A stretch of DNA of 13,375 nucleotides from Acidimicrobiaceae bacterium (GCA_003514205.1 DORQ01000236.1:1-13375), one strand, 5' to 3'; shown: positions 1 to 8,382, counted from the first letter of the stretch. Made by a program: numbers and translations. The notes: generated from the letters alone by a model not told the origin.

Positions 1-23
1 ATTGGGCCAATGCCTCACGCGGG

Positions 24-1232
24 GTGGTTCATTTGCGTAAGGGTGTGGGCCCAGCTGCCGTGGCGTTGATCGCGGCGGCCGATGCCCGGCGACAGTTGCA
101 GTCGCTCAGGGGGGCTCGGGCTTCGGCAGCCTCGGGCGCGGCTCCTGGTCCTGCCACGACGGTGCTGTTCTATACCGACTCCACTCAGATCGGTGGCGCC
201 GAATCAGTAGCGAAGAACTTGCTGAGGGAGCTTGACGAGCGGTTCGAAGTGACCATTGTTGGCATCGATGACCATGTGGTGAATGAGTTGGGTCGTGTGC
301 GACCCTCGGCGAACCAGATTGTCCTGCCTGCATTGACCTCGCGAACCGACGTTGCCGCAATGTCGGCGCATCGAGCCGCCTTCAGACGCGTCAACCCCGA
401 TCTGTTCCACTTCAACCTGGCCGAAGGGTCCTCGTGTCAGTGGGCAATCCTGGTTGCCCAGACAATCCGCGGCGCGAACATCATCGCGGTCGAGAACTCA
501 CCCATGGGTGTGCGGTCGGAGCTCTCGCGAAAACTGAAGGCGGGAGCCGCCAAGCGATTTGCAGCGCATGTGGCTGTTGGTGATCGCGCCGCTCGTCTCG
601 TGGAGGCTGATATCGGTGCTGCTTCTGGATCAGTGGAAGTGATCCCGAATGCGGTGCCAGTGCTGCCACACGTTCGCGGTACAGAAGCAGAGGTGGCCGT
701 TGTGTCAGGCGCGCGTGTCGTTGCCGTCTCTCGATTCGATCCGGTGAAAGGTCTTGACGTGTTGTTGCGTGCGGTGGCTCTGGCTGACACGGTTGCGCTG
801 GACATCATCGGCGATGGTCCCGAACGCGCAGCACTTGAGGCGCTCATTTCCGAGCTCGGCATTGAGGACCGAGTGACGCTGCTCGGCTGGTGCGAGGATG
901 CCCGTGCTCGGCTCGAGAGCTACGACCTCTTTGTGTTGCCATCCCGACTTGAGGGCATGCCAATGTCGCTCATTGAGGCAATGCACGCGGGCATTGCCGT
1001 GATTTCTACAGACGTGGGCAGCGTTCGAGAAGTGGTCGAGGACGGTGTCTCTGGTCGAGTGGTTGCACCCGAGGATCCAGCGGGTCTTGCTGCTGCGATC
1101 TCCGAACTGCTTGCCGATGACAAGGCTCGCTCGACGATGGCTGAGGCCGGCCTTGCCAGAGCCCTCGAACGTTTCTCGAGCACCAAGAACGTCGCGGCCT
1201 ACGAGGCCCTCTACGATCGGGTGCTGAGCTAG
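24..1232 (+). CDS. GT4-family glycosyltransferase, possibly 5'-partial
   Basis: Predicted GT-B fold glycosyltransferase of family GT4, transferring a sugar from a nucleotide donor, probably in cell-envelope or exopolysaccharide assembly; acceptor unknown. Visible: the N-terminal Rossmann strand TTVLFYTDST, then the glycine loop GGAE at residues 57-60; a donor-side VSRFDPVKG (235-243) with the conserved Lys; IIGDGPE (261-267); and the GT4 E-x7-E signature E310/E318 in SRLEGMPMSLIEAM. Full GT4 length after about residue 45. The first 45 residues are an Ala/Arg-rich stretch outside the fold. The frame stays open to the left edge, so GTG at 24 may not be the true start; GTG at 60 is another candidate. 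No upstream neighbour is visible, so the pathway cannot be named. It is not the mycothiol enzyme: the HTSPLAQPG motif of MshA is absent here and present in the gene at 11447. Confidence 0.85.
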   Translation: MVHLRKGVGPAAVALIAAADARRQLQSLRGARASAASGAAPGPATTVLFYTDSTQIGGAESVAKNLLRELDERFEVTIVGIDDHVVNELGRVRPSANQIVLPALTSRTDVAAMSAHRAAFRRVNPDLFHFNLAEGSSCQWAILVAQTIRGANIIAVENSPMGVRSELSRKLKAGAAKRFAAHVAVGDRAARLVEADIGAASGSVEVIPNAVPVLPHVRGTEAEVAVVSGARVVAVSRFDPVKGLDVLLRAVALADTVALDIIGDGPERAALEALISELGIEDRVTLLGWCEDARARLESYDLFVLPSRLEGMPMSLIEAMHAGIAVISTDVGSVREVVEDGVSGRVVAPEDPAGLAAAISELLADDKARSTMAEAGLARALERFSSTKNVAAYEALYDRVLS

Positions 1233-1243
1233 CAATTTGTCCC

Positions 1244-1268
1244 GAGCGCTGAGCGCCGAGCGCCGAGC
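1244..1268. repeat. 7-base tandem repeat, about 3.5 copies
   Basis: Just after the stop of the glycosyltransferase the sequence runs gagcgct-gagcgcc-gagcgcc-gagc, a heptamer repeated about 3.5 times with one base changed in the first unit. It is non-coding. No function is evident; it looks like replication slippage in an intergenic spacer. Confidence 0.6.
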
Positions 1269-1383
1269 ATGAAACACGAGACGGGAAGCGATAGTCCAAG
1301 CACACTCGCTGGCCCCGTCGACTCCAGAAGGTCGAAGATCATCGGACCTTGATCGAGAACGAGTTCGTGCCGATAGGTAGCCG

Positions 1384-1923
1384 ATGAGTTCTGGAACTTC
1401 CCCAATGTGGCTGAGCCATCATTGGCCCGATCAGCATGTTCGCTGCATTCATCGCGGTCAGCTTGTTGTGTGTCGACGCTGCGCGGTTCTGTATCCGACC
1501 GCAGTGGCCACAGCGGTCATTGCCTCGATCGCGGCATGGCCAGCATTGGATGGCTCAGGCTCGGTGGTGGCGCTCGTGATCTCAGCAGTTCTTGTGCTTC
1601 CTACTGTCATCGAATGGGTGGGCGAACACAACCGCGGATGGGGCTATGAGCCGCGTCGCCAAGCTGTGCTGTCGGTACCTTGCGGGATCGCCTGTGGCCT
1701 CATGCTCACGCTGTTGTGGCGCGACATGGCTGACCCGACGCCGTGGGCTTTTGGAGGAGTTGTTGGCTTGTTGTGTGGGTTGTCCGCGCTGTGGGGTCTG
1801 CGCTCAAAGTTCGGTGATCCTCACTGGGAAAAGCGATTCGAGGCAGCTGAACAACAGCGCCTTTCCGCACTCAGGGAACTTGCGCTCGGGCCGACCTCAC
1901 GGGACGAGCTTCCCGGCGAGTAG
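1384..1923 (+). CDS. Four-helix membrane protein with DUF2085-like Cys/His motif
   Basis: Membrane protein of 179 residues. Four hydrophobic segments at about residues 40-56, 60-80, 95-112 and 121-139 suggest four helices, followed by a charged C-terminal tail. The N-terminus carries HHWPDQHVRC and then GQLVVCRRCAVLYP (H12, H13, C21, H23, C30, C33). That layout resembles the H..P...R...G....C.RC.G.Y signature of DUF2085 membrane proteins, with Ala-Val-Leu in place of the usual Thr/Gly before Tyr. C21, H23, C30 and C33 could bind a metal; this is inference. The start is the ATG at 1384, preceded by a weak purine stretch (aggtag). It converges on the DUF3097 gene, with 61 bases between the stops. 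Biochemical function unknown; family assignment is moderate. Confidence 0.7.
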   Translation: MSSGTSPMWLSHHWPDQHVRCIHRGQLVVCRRCAVLYPTAVATAVIASIAAWPALDGSGSVVALVISAVLVLPTVIEWVGEHNRGWGYEPRRQAVLSVPCGIACGLMLTLLWRDMADPTPWAFGGVVGLLCGLSALWGLRSKFGDPHWEKRFEAAEQQRLSALRELALGPTSRDELPGE

Positions 1924-1984
1924 CGCGCGAGGCGAGGAGCAATGCGACTCTCCCTCGTCGCTCATCGCGTGCCGGGCTCCTTCG

Positions 1985-2818
1985 TCACTGCATCGACGGA
2001 GCGGTGACGAAGTCGATCAGTTCCTCCACGGCTCCAACAAGGGAGGGGTGGAGATCTCGAAAACTCGTGGTGGAAGCGAGCAGTTGCTTCCAGAACTTCC
2101 ATGATTCCTCCACACCTACGGCTGCGCAGATCCCTTCTTTCCAGGGGATCGACCGGGGCACCTCTGGCCAGGCTGATAGTCCCGCCAGTTTCGGATCGAT
2201 CGCTGCCCAGATATCGATGAACTTGTGGCCTCGGATGAGCACATCGGGGTGGTTCACTGCTGCGGCGATCCGGGATTCCTTGGTGTGATCAACAAGGTGG
2301 TCGAGCAACACCCCGAGCCGTCTGCCTGGTCGGGGCCCAAATTCCGAGACGATGGTTGCAAGATCGTCTGCGCCGTCCATTGGCACGACCACGATTCCTT
2401 CGCTTCGCAGGTCGTCGCCCCACACCTTCTCAATGAGTTCCGCATCATGAATGCCCTCAACGAGGAGCCGGCTTGCCCGAGCCATTTTCGCCGGGGCGTT
2501 ATCGAGTGCGATTGAGCCTGAGGCAGTAAGGCGGCGAGCTTCGGCGGGGAGAGGAGCGGGTCGAACCAACGTGCACGGAGCGCCATTGTGCAGGAATGAT
2601 CCAGCCATGTTTCTGAACTGGCGGTCCTGGCCGCTGTCGTCACGCAACGTGACTGCGGCATCGGACCAAGCAATGATGCGCCCGATCGTGCCTGTGGCCT
2701 GGTGCGTGATGTCCATGCCGATCGTCGCCGGGATGGACGGATACGCGGGGCGTCGCTTCGGCGGACCGTTCAGGTCGATCGCTTCGCTCAAAATTCCACC
2801 GCGTCGTACTGTTCCCAT
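1985..2818 (-). CDS. DUF3097 protein with Toprim-like core
   Basis: Actinobacterial conserved protein of the DUF3097 family, 277 residues, close to the usual length. The family hallmark is plain: RASRLLVEGIHDAELIEKVW at about residues 114-133, then GDDLRSEG, a DGADDL turn, PGRRLGVLLDHLVDHTKESR (164-183), and RGHKFIDIWAAI followed by PWKEG. E121 in LLVEG and the D173-x3-D177 pair in LLDHLVDH match the spacing of acidic residues in Toprim domains, so metal-dependent nucleic-acid or nucleotide chemistry is possible; no activity is established to my knowledge. ATG at 2818 is the first start codon after the yaaA stop, 45 bases upstream in the same frame, and has no good ribosome site; TTG at residue 10, behind ggtgga, is an alternative. 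It is last of a probable hrpA-yaaA-DUF3097 operon. Family call is confident, function unknown. Confidence 0.9.
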   Translation of the reverse strand: MGTVRRGGILSEAIDLNGPPKRRPAYPSIPATIGMDITHQATGTIGRIIAWSDAAVTLRDDSGQDRQFRNMAGSFLHNGAPCTLVRPAPLPAEARRLTASGSIALDNAPAKMARASRLLVEGIHDAELIEKVWGDDLRSEGIVVVPMDGADDLATIVSEFGPRPGRRLGVLLDHLVDHTKESRIAAAVNHPDVLIRGHKFIDIWAAIDPKLAGLSAWPEVPRSIPWKEGICAAVGVEESWKFWKQLLASTTSFRDLHPSLVGAVEELIDFVTAPSMQ

Positions 2819-2863
2819 AGGTCGACGATCGTAGTGACCGCGGCGACTGATCTGGCGGCACGG

Positions 2864-3724
2864 CTATCGCTGGAGTGGCGCCACCAGATTGACCTCGATG
2901 AGGTTGCCAGTCTCGGTCGTGAGAGAGGGCTCATACAGATAGCCACGCGGATGTTTGAACGCCGACAGCTCCGCTGGTTCCACGCACGGATGGCTGAGAA
3001 GGTGGCGGACCAGGGAACCCTTGAGGAGCTTGTTCCAATGCGCCACTGCAACCAGCTTGGTAGAGGAGCCCGAAGCAACCTCGTCGAGGAACTTCACCCG
3101 GATTCGGAGAGCTGTGGTCTGCTTGGGTTGCCATGCAGCAGCGTGCTCGTTCGGCAGGAGATCCCATACCACCTGGCCATTGGTTCGCTCCACCAGTGCG
3201 GCCTCGATGTGAGGGCGCCACCAGGTCGAGAGTTTGCCGAGCTTCGCCAAGCTCGAACCCATCTTCAGCTTGTAATTCGGAATCAGCTCGTCCGGGGACA
3301 GAATCCCCCAGAGTCCTGAGAAGATCACCAGCTGTTTGGCCGCCGTTTTCCGTGCAGCGGCGCTCAAGGTTGAAGCGTCTAGTTCTTGGTACAAAACGCC
3401 GGTGTACCGATCCAGGGCCGCCAGTGTGGGGGAGGTGAGGATCTCACGGTTCGCGAGGAGTGCAGCGTTGAGGGCTTCATCTTTGAGGCCAAAGAACTGG
3501 GTGAATTTCGGCGTCGGTCGAGCCCGGTTCACGTAGGCCAGGTATGCCTTGATCACTTTGGCGCGCTGTGCGCTGAGATCAATGTGATCGGAGTGCATTC
3601 CTGCAGTATGTGAAGCAACATTGGTTCCTGATGAGGAGTAGGTGCCCATCTCGGTGAGCGAGAGCCCGGTGCCTCCGCTCGCCTTGCCCTCAGAGGGTGG
3701 GATCAGAATGAGGGGCCGCTGCAT
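2864..3724 (-). CDS. yaaA: YaaA-family peroxide-stress protein
   Basis: Member of the YaaA/DUF328 family. In E. coli, YaaA is part of the OxyR response and lowers free intracellular iron during peroxide stress, limiting DNA and protein oxidation. The protein here is 286 residues from ATG 3724, somewhat longer than the about 258 of E. coli. Family motifs: LIPPSEGK near the N-terminus (about residues 7-14), RYTGVLYQELD (106-116), SGLWGILSPDELIPNYKLKM (136-155) and a late HPRGYLY. I prefer ATG 3724 over the in-frame GTG at 3733 because the family starts a few residues before the PPSEGK strand and because ggga lies just ahead of the ATG, though closely spaced. It sits 63 bases downstream of hrpA and 45 bases upstream of the DUF3097 gene on the same strand, so co-transcription is likely. 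Cytosolic. Confidence 0.9.
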   Translation of the reverse strand: MQRPLILIPPSEGKASGGTGLSLTEMGTYSSSGTNVASHTAGMHSDHIDLSAQRAKVIKAYLAYVNRARPTPKFTQFFGLKDEALNAALLANREILTSPTLAALDRYTGVLYQELDASTLSAAARKTAAKQLVIFSGLWGILSPDELIPNYKLKMGSSLAKLGKLSTWWRPHIEAALVERTNGQVVWDLLPNEHAAAWQPKQTTALRIRVKFLDEVASGSSTKLVAVAHWNKLLKGSLVRHLLSHPCVEPAELSAFKHPRGYLYEPSLTTETGNLIEVNLVAPLQR

Positions 3725-3787
3725 GGTTCCCACTATTGCCGAAATTCGGAAGCCACAGAATTCCTCGACTGGTTCTGCTGGTCTGGG

Positions 3788-6700
3788 CTACCCAATTGTT
3801 TGTTGGGCCGCTATAGCTGCTCGAATCTTTGCTTCGCTCACCTTTGAGCGGGCCCCAACGGTTTGTGCAAATAGGCTGAGGCGAAGCTCTTCCATCTGCC
3901 AGGTGAGGTCCTCAATGACAGCAGTCTCGGCTCCACGGGCCGCGAGCCGGTCGATGTCGAGATCCAAAACCTGGCAGCGCTTGGTGAGATCGCGATCGCG
4001 GTCAACTCGACTTGCGAGGGTTGCAAGGCGATGCTCCATCCCAACGGCGTAGCGAAACAGATCCTCGTGGCGATCCCACCCAGCACCAGTGAGGCATCCT
4101 CGATACAACAGCCGATTCGCCTGATCTGCGATGTCGGCCAACGATGGGCGAAGGGCCGCCGCAGTCCGGGCGCGGAGGTCCTTGCCAATCGCATCAGCAG
4201 CGCCAACCACGCCGAGAGCGACGGGAAGTCGGCCAGCGGTGAGCTCACCGAGCGCGGCACAGCCCGATCGATTGAGGTCGCTCATCTCCTTCTGTGAGAA
4301 CACTGGCCCGCCTCGCTCCCCAATGAGCAGGTCACAGGCTGATTCGAACAGGTCAGAAATGAACGCCACGTCTGAGCCCCATGGCGAAGCGGCGAGCTGC
4401 AGTTGTTGGGCGTTGGTGAGGCGACGACGGAGGTCTCGGCGTAACGAGCTGCTTGCCATCATGAGGAACCGGCGAGTGCCTGCCCAGCCGTTTTCGAGTT
4501 GCTCCTCTGCCGAGGTGGCGAGCATCACCCCAACCCCGGTTTCCTCATCCACCAGACAGGGATACCCAACAACGTTCAGGCCGTTGCGCTCGATGGTGAT
4601 TGAGCGCTTCAGCTCTCCAAAGGTGGGCGTGGTCATCCCATGGATGTGTTTCTGGCCGCCATGAGCGTCGGCCACGGCTTCACGAAGATGACGATCGAGT
4701 TGTGATCGAAGATCCGTGAGGTCTTTACCTACTGCCAGCGGTTCACCGTTGTCGTTGAGCACACAGATAGTGGGCACGAGATGCGGTGGAATCTTGGAGA
4801 GGTCGAACTCATCAATGCTGATTGGCACTGCAGCGATTCTCGCCAGTGCTTCTCGGGCGGCAGAGAGCAGGTCGGCGTTGTCGGTGGGAAGGGCTTCCAT
4901 GGCGAGTTGGGCGACCTGAGGTGCTGGGCCGAGTGCTCGGCGGGTGCTCTTTGGCAAAGAACGGACCAGCGCCTCGAGGAGGGCTTCGCGATGGCCTGGA
5001 ACGAGCCCCACGAGATCCGCGCTGCGCAACAAGTTCAGCTGCCCAATCGGAACCTTCAACATCGCGCCGTCAAAGGGGTGGGAGGGGTCGAAGCGGTACT
5101 CGATCTCCCACTCTGCCCCGGAGGAATTGAGGCTGGTCGGGAAGGCGTCCTCGTCGGGGTCGAGATCGATCCCCTGCGTGAGTTCCGCGGTAGTGATGGA
5201 GAGCAGGCCGGGCTGATCGCGGCGGGCTTTGGTCCACCAGCGGTCAAACTCCGAAGTTGAGGTGACCGACTCAGGCAGTCGACCGCGGTAGAAGTCAGCC
5301 ATCCGCTCGCGAGTGTCGAGATCAACGCCTTGGCGCTCTCGGGCGATGAGTGCCTCAACCGCAGCGACCTGAGCAGCGTTGTTGTCGAGGAACTCGTAGT
5401 CGCGATCCCAAGCCCGCTCGAGGAGGGCCATTTCGATGAAAAAGAGTCGGGCGTCGGGGCGGTCGACCCGTCGATAGGGCACATTTCGCCCTTCGTGGAT
5501 GGTGAGCCCGAGAAGCGTGACTCGTTCGGAGACCATCGCCAGGCCCCGCGATTCGTCCCAGGTTGGTTCGCCATAGGAAAACCGCAACAAATGCTGTGCG
5601 AGTGGCTCGATCCAGTGCGGCTGGATGGGAGCTGCAACCCGAGCCCAAATTTGATCGGTTTCCACGAGTTCCGCAGCCATGACCCACTGCCGGGTGGCCT
5701 TGGACAGCGCAGAGGTTCTGCCGATGCGAAAGGTGGTGCCACGAGTGCCCTGGTATCGACCTTGCTGTGGGCGTTCGCCCTTTGCCTTCGATCGGTGGTC
5801 TGGTTCTCGTCGGCCGATGTGGCCGAGCAAACCAGCGAGCAACGCTTGGTGGATCGCGTCCTCGGTTGGCGCTGAGTCGGGGGCAGTCATCTTGAGGTCG
5901 CGCAGCGTCCGTCGAAGCTGTGAGACGAGGTCTTGCCATTCCCGAATCCGCAGGTAGTGCAGGAACTCAGCAGTACACATCTTGCGAAACTGAGAGCCCG
6001 AGCGCTGTGTTCGTTCCTCGCTGAGGTAGTTCCACAGGTTGAGCAGCGTCAGAAAGTCACTGTGTTCGTGGCGGAACCGGTTGTGGCTGGCCTGGGCCTC
6101 GCCGAGATGTGCCGCAGGGAATTCGCGGGGGTCCTGGATGGACAGCGCCGCGGCGATGATCAATACCTCGTTGAGCGCGCCACAGCGGTCGGCCTCAATC
6201 AGCATTCTTGCGAGACGCGGGTCGGTGGGGATGCGAGCCAGGCGTCTTCCGACCTTTGTGAGCCACCGCGTGGTTCCAGCTTCCTCGGGCTCCACAGCGC
6301 CGAGCTCTTCCAACAATGCAATCGAAGCCCGGATACTGCGCTGGTCAGGGGGGTCGAGAAATGGGAAGTCTTCGATATGTCCCAGGTTCTGGGAGGCCAG
6401 CAACAAGATCACCGACGCGAGGTTGGTGCGTCGAATCTCAGGATCGGTGAATTCCTCCCGCGATTCGAAGTCAGCCTCGCTGTAGAGGCGAATACAGATG
6501 CCGGGCCCGATTCGACCGCATCGACCCGACCGTTGGTTTGCCGAGGCCTGGGAGATCTTCTCGATGGGCAGTCGTTGTACCTTCGAGCGCTTTGAGAATC
6601 GCGAGATCCTGGCGACACCCGGGTCAATCACTGAACCGATCTTCGGCACGGTGATGGAGGTCTCGGCGACATTGGTGGCGAGCACGATTCGGCGGCGTTT

Positions 6701-7561
6701 GCTGCGTTGAAAGACCCGATGCTGGTCGGCGGAGCTGAGTCGACCGAACAGCGGGAGAATCTCCGGGCCAACGCCGCGAAGATTTTGAGTGGCGAAGTAG
6801 TCGCTGAGCGCCTCCTCGGCATCACGGATCTCGCGTTCGCCAGAACAGAACACCAGGATGTCCCCGGTGGTTTCTTCCAGCAAGGTTTCGGCGGCCTCGC
6901 AGATCGCCGTCGCCTGATCTACTCCATCCTCGGGTTCGTCATAGCGAATGGTCACCGGATAGGTCCTGCCTGACACCTCAATCACGGGGGCGTCGTCGAA
7001 ATGCTCGGCGAACCGCGCGGTGTCGATCGTGGCTGACGTAATGATGACTCGAAGGTCGGGACGCTTGGGCAGAAGTTGTTTGAGATACCCAAGCAACACG
7101 TCGATATTGAGGCTTCGTTCGTGGGCTTCATCGACGATGATGACGCTGTATTCCTTGAGGAGTTTGTCGCGCTGCAATTGAGCGACGAGAAGCCCATCGG
7201 TCATCACTTTGATCTGGGTATTCGGCCCGACCTGGTCGTGGAAGCGAATAGCGAAACCGACCTTGTCGCCGATGGTCGTTCCAAGTTCTTCAGCTACTCG
7301 CTCAGCCACGGCGCGGGCAGCGATTCTCCGTGGCTGGGTATGAGCGACGCGACCAGTGTTGGTGAGCCCCGCGGCGAGTGCGATTTTGGGGAGTTGGGTG
7401 CTCTTACCTGAACCGGTCTCGCCGGCAACCACGATCACCTGATTGGCCAGCAGCGCCTGGGCGATCTCCTCGACACGTGCGGTGATGGGTAGCTCTGCTG
7501 GGAAGGTGATGGTTGGGTCGAGTTCACGCCCTTTGGCGTTCTGCGCTGATTCGACTCCCAT
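3788..7561 (-). CDS. hrpA: ATP-dependent RNA helicase HrpA
   Basis: DEAH-box RNA helicase, 1257 residues against about 1300 in E. coli. In E. coli HrpA has been linked to mRNA processing and, more recently, to rescue of stalled or collided ribosomes. Motifs in order: Walker A GETGSGKST (47-55), DEAH at 144-147, SATID (176-180), a second RecA domain with LATNVAETSITVP (294-306) and ASANQRSGRCGRIGPG (339-354). Then come winged-helix and ratchet segments, the LLAGLLGHIG core near 574-583, an OB-like stretch, and a C-terminal half matching DUF3418 (from about 620, KATRQWVMAAELVETDQIWA). All helicase motifs look intact. The ATG at 7561 has no Shine-Dalgarno sequence; CATACT lies 7 bases upstream, which suits a leaderless start. 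First gene of the probable hrpA-yaaA-DUF3097 operon; the tRNA-Lys terminator lies upstream. Confidence 0.97.
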   Translation of the reverse strand: MGVESAQNAKGRELDPTITFPAELPITARVEEIAQALLANQVIVVAGETGSGKSTQLPKIALAAGLTNTGRVAHTQPRRIAARAVAERVAEELGTTIGDKVGFAIRFHDQVGPNTQIKVMTDGLLVAQLQRDKLLKEYSVIIVDEAHERSLNIDVLLGYLKQLLPKRPDLRVIITSATIDTARFAEHFDDAPVIEVSGRTYPVTIRYDEPEDGVDQATAICEAAETLLEETTGDILVFCSGEREIRDAEEALSDYFATQNLRGVGPEILPLFGRLSSADQHRVFQRSKRRRIVLATNVAETSITVPKIGSVIDPGVARISRFSKRSKVQRLPIEKISQASANQRSGRCGRIGPGICIRLYSEADFESREEFTDPEIRRTNLASVILLLASQNLGHIEDFPFLDPPDQRSIRASIALLEELGAVEPEEAGTTRWLTKVGRRLARIPTDPRLARMLIEADRCGALNEVLIIAAALSIQDPREFPAAHLGEAQASHNRFRHEHSDFLTLLNLWNYLSEERTQRSGSQFRKMCTAEFLHYLRIREWQDLVSQLRRTLRDLKMTAPDSAPTEDAIHQALLAGLLGHIGRREPDHRSKAKGERPQQGRYQGTRGTTFRIGRTSALSKATRQWVMAAELVETDQIWARVAAPIQPHWIEPLAQHLLRFSYGEPTWDESRGLAMVSERVTLLGLTIHEGRNVPYRRVDRPDARLFFIEMALLERAWDRDYEFLDNNAAQVAAVEALIARERQGVDLDTRERMADFYRGRLPESVTSTSEFDRWWTKARRDQPGLLSITTAELTQGIDLDPDEDAFPTSLNSSGAEWEIEYRFDPSHPFDGAMLKVPIGQLNLLRSADLVGLVPGHREALLEALVRSLPKSTRRALGPAPQVAQLAMEALPTDNADLLSAAREALARIAAVPISIDEFDLSKIPPHLVPTICVLNDNGEPLAVGKDLTDLRSQLDRHLREAVADAHGGQKHIHGMTTPTFGELKRSITIERNGLNVVGYPCLVDEETGVGVMLATSAEEQLENGWAGTRRFLMMASSSLRRDLRRRLTNAQQLQLAASPWGSDVAFISDLFESACDLLIGERGGPVFSQKEMSDLNRSGCAALGELTAGRLPVALGVVGAADAIGKDLRARTAAALRPSLADIADQANRLLYRGCLTGAGWDRHEDLFRYAVGMEHRLATLASRVDRDRDLTKRCQVLDLDIDRLAARGAETAVIEDLTWQMEELRLSLFAQTVGARSKVSEAKIRAAIAAQQTIG

Positions 7562-7568
7562 GGCTACA

Positions 7569-7574
7569 AGTATG
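7569..7574 (-). promoter_or_regulatory. Possible -10 box for leaderless hrpA
   Basis: On the minus strand the hexamer CATACT (one change from TATACT) ends 7 bases before the hrpA ATG, which would put the transcript start at or next to the start codon. No ribosome binding site is present. The arrangement resembles three other genes in the window. No clear -35 box is visible, so this is tentative. Confidence 0.35.
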
Positions 7575-7630
7575 GGGGGAGAATGAACATGGTCATGCGC
7601 CGGGCGCTCGAAGACGGTGAATTCAAGCCC

Positions 7631-7666
7631 GACAAAAGCAGAAACCCTTGCAATTGCAAGGGTTTC
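7631..7666 (-). terminator. Intrinsic terminator after tRNA-Lys
   Basis: Bases 7641-7666 form a perfect 26-base palindrome (gaaaccctt gcaattgc aagggtttc). On the minus strand it begins 7 bases after the tRNA 3' end and is followed by tgcttttgtc, a short T-rich run. The hairpin plus T-run fits a Rho-independent terminator for the tRNA transcript, isolating it from hrpA downstream. A second pairing (cccga with tcggg) can flank the stem. Confidence 0.75.
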
Positions 7667-7672
7667 GGGCAG

Positions 7673-7747
7673 TGCCCCCGGTGGGATTCGAACCCACGAC
7701 CAATGGATTAAAAGTCCACTGCGCTAACCAGGCTGCGCCACAGGGGC
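7673..7747 (-). tRNA. tRNA-Lys(UUU)
   Basis: A 75-base cloverleaf on the minus strand. The acceptor stem pairs gcccctg (5' end at 7747) with cgggggc, giving 7 pairs including one G-U, followed by discriminator A at 7673. The anticodon loop reads c-t-TTT-a-a, with the anticodon at 7712-7710, so it decodes Lys AAA/AAG. The T arm contains the standard ggttcgaatcc. The 3' CCA is not encoded (ctg follows), so it must be added after transcription. The gene sits downstream of the small membrane-protein gene on the same strand and has its own terminator. Confidence 0.97.
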
Positions 7748-7828
7748 GGATATGGTCTACTACGCATCGGGCCGCTCGTCGAGCCGATTGGCGACTACCC
7801 GCCGGCAGAACTTGCTCAGGGTCGGGGG

Positions 7829-8269
7829 TTATGTGGTGGGCTTGGTAACAACCACCACCAGGCTGCCGTCGGGGCCGATGGCAGTGTCGCACCGAAGTCC
7901 AAACTGGTTGGCGGTGTCGCCGAGCAGCTGCGCGGCGAGTGGCGCACCCAACTCGATTCCTTGAGCGATGATAGGTGTGGCAAGGGTGATCTCGTGACTG
8001 AGTGTGTCGGCGTCGTCGTGGCCCGCAAAGTCCTGAATCTGATCCAAGGCGATCGAGAGCGGATCACGGTCGGGATCGGCCGCTCTGACAGTCAGGTCGT
8101 GATCCGCGATGGATTCAGCGGCAGATTCAACGTCACGTTCACGGCTGATTCTGCGGATGGTCACCCAGGCATATGGGGCGATGATGATAAGTCCGATCAC
8201 GAAGAATCCGGCCATTGTTCCGATCTGGTTCGTGAAGCTTGAGCCGAGCACATTCGAAGTCTTGCTCAC
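7829..8269 (-). CDS. Hypothetical single-pass membrane protein
   Basis: Not recognised. Protein of 146 residues with a short polar N-terminus, one hydrophobic helix at about residues 20-38 (AGFFVIGLIIIAPYAWV), then IRRISRERD, a basic stretch consistent with the cytoplasmic side. A 100-residue soluble domain rich in Asp and Ala follows, ending in a likely strand (GSLVVVVTKPTT). The assigned start is GTG at 8269; no clear ribosome site is visible. The in-frame ATG at residue 19, just before the helix, is an alternative. It is divergent from the 79-residue gene at 8383, with 113 bases between them, and lies 81 bases upstream of tRNA-Lys on the same strand. Codon use and GC content look like those of the neighbours, so I take it as a real gene of unknown role. 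Confidence 0.65.
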   Translation of the reverse strand: MSKTSNVLGSSFTNQIGTMAGFFVIGLIIIAPYAWVTIRRISRERDVESAAESIADHDLTVRAADPDRDPLSIALDQIQDFAGHDDADTLSHEITLATPIIAQGIELGAPLAAQLLGDTANQFGLRCDTAIGPDGSLVVVVTKPTT

Positions 8270-8369
8270 GCGCGCTGCACAAACCGAAAACGACAGCTCA
8301 GCGGCGTCAGTCGTTCGTCAGTTTGGATCTGGCGGCTCGAATCGGTCGGCCCGGATCAGCCAGCTCGAA

Positions 8370-8375
8370 TAGAGT
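8370..8375 (+). promoter_or_regulatory. Possible -10 box for a leaderless small gene
   Basis: TAGAGT matches the TANNNT form of the actinobacterial -10 element. It ends 7 bases before ATG 8383, which would place the transcript start on the A of the start codon. Only a G-rich run (gggg, 2 bases before the ATG) could act as a ribosome site, and it is too close. Confidence 0.45.
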
Positions 8376-8382
8376 CGGGGCA

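Noticed and set aside
705..1277. 190-residue minus-strand frame opposite the glycosyltransferase
   Set aside because: Antisense shadow of a clear GT4 gene; the product has no domain and a composition typical of reverse-strand reading.
1328..1350. Short inverted repeat aaggtc...gacctt before the DUF2085-like gene
   Set aside because: Only six pairs, no T-run and no clear link to a promoter; easily expected by chance.
1924..1984. Possible bidirectional terminator between the convergent DUF2085-like and DUF3097 genes
   Set aside because: Only imperfect, bulged pairing (gaggag with ctccctc) and no T-runs, so I could not support a terminator.
1592..2104. 170-residue frame overlapping the DUF2085-like gene and the DUF3097 end
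   Set aside because: Out of frame with both, Cys/Ser-rich, and crosses two supported genes.
2702..3319. 205-residue plus-strand frame opposite yaaA
   Set aside because: Antisense to a conserved gene with clear family motifs; Arg- and Leu-rich with no recognisable fold.
5933..6595. 220-residue plus-strand frame inside hrpA
   Set aside because: Antisense shadow; hrpA motifs continue through the whole interval.
7584..7848. Open frames across the tRNA with peptides like WDSNPRP and PPVGFEPTTNGLKV
   Set aside because: These are the well-known false translations of the T arm and anticodon region of a tRNA gene, here tRNA-Lys; they are not proteins.
8239..8382. Upstream extension of the 79-residue gene
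   Set aside because: Overlaps the divergent gene's start and adds basic, low-complexity sequence; ATG 8383 with its own -10-like box is better.
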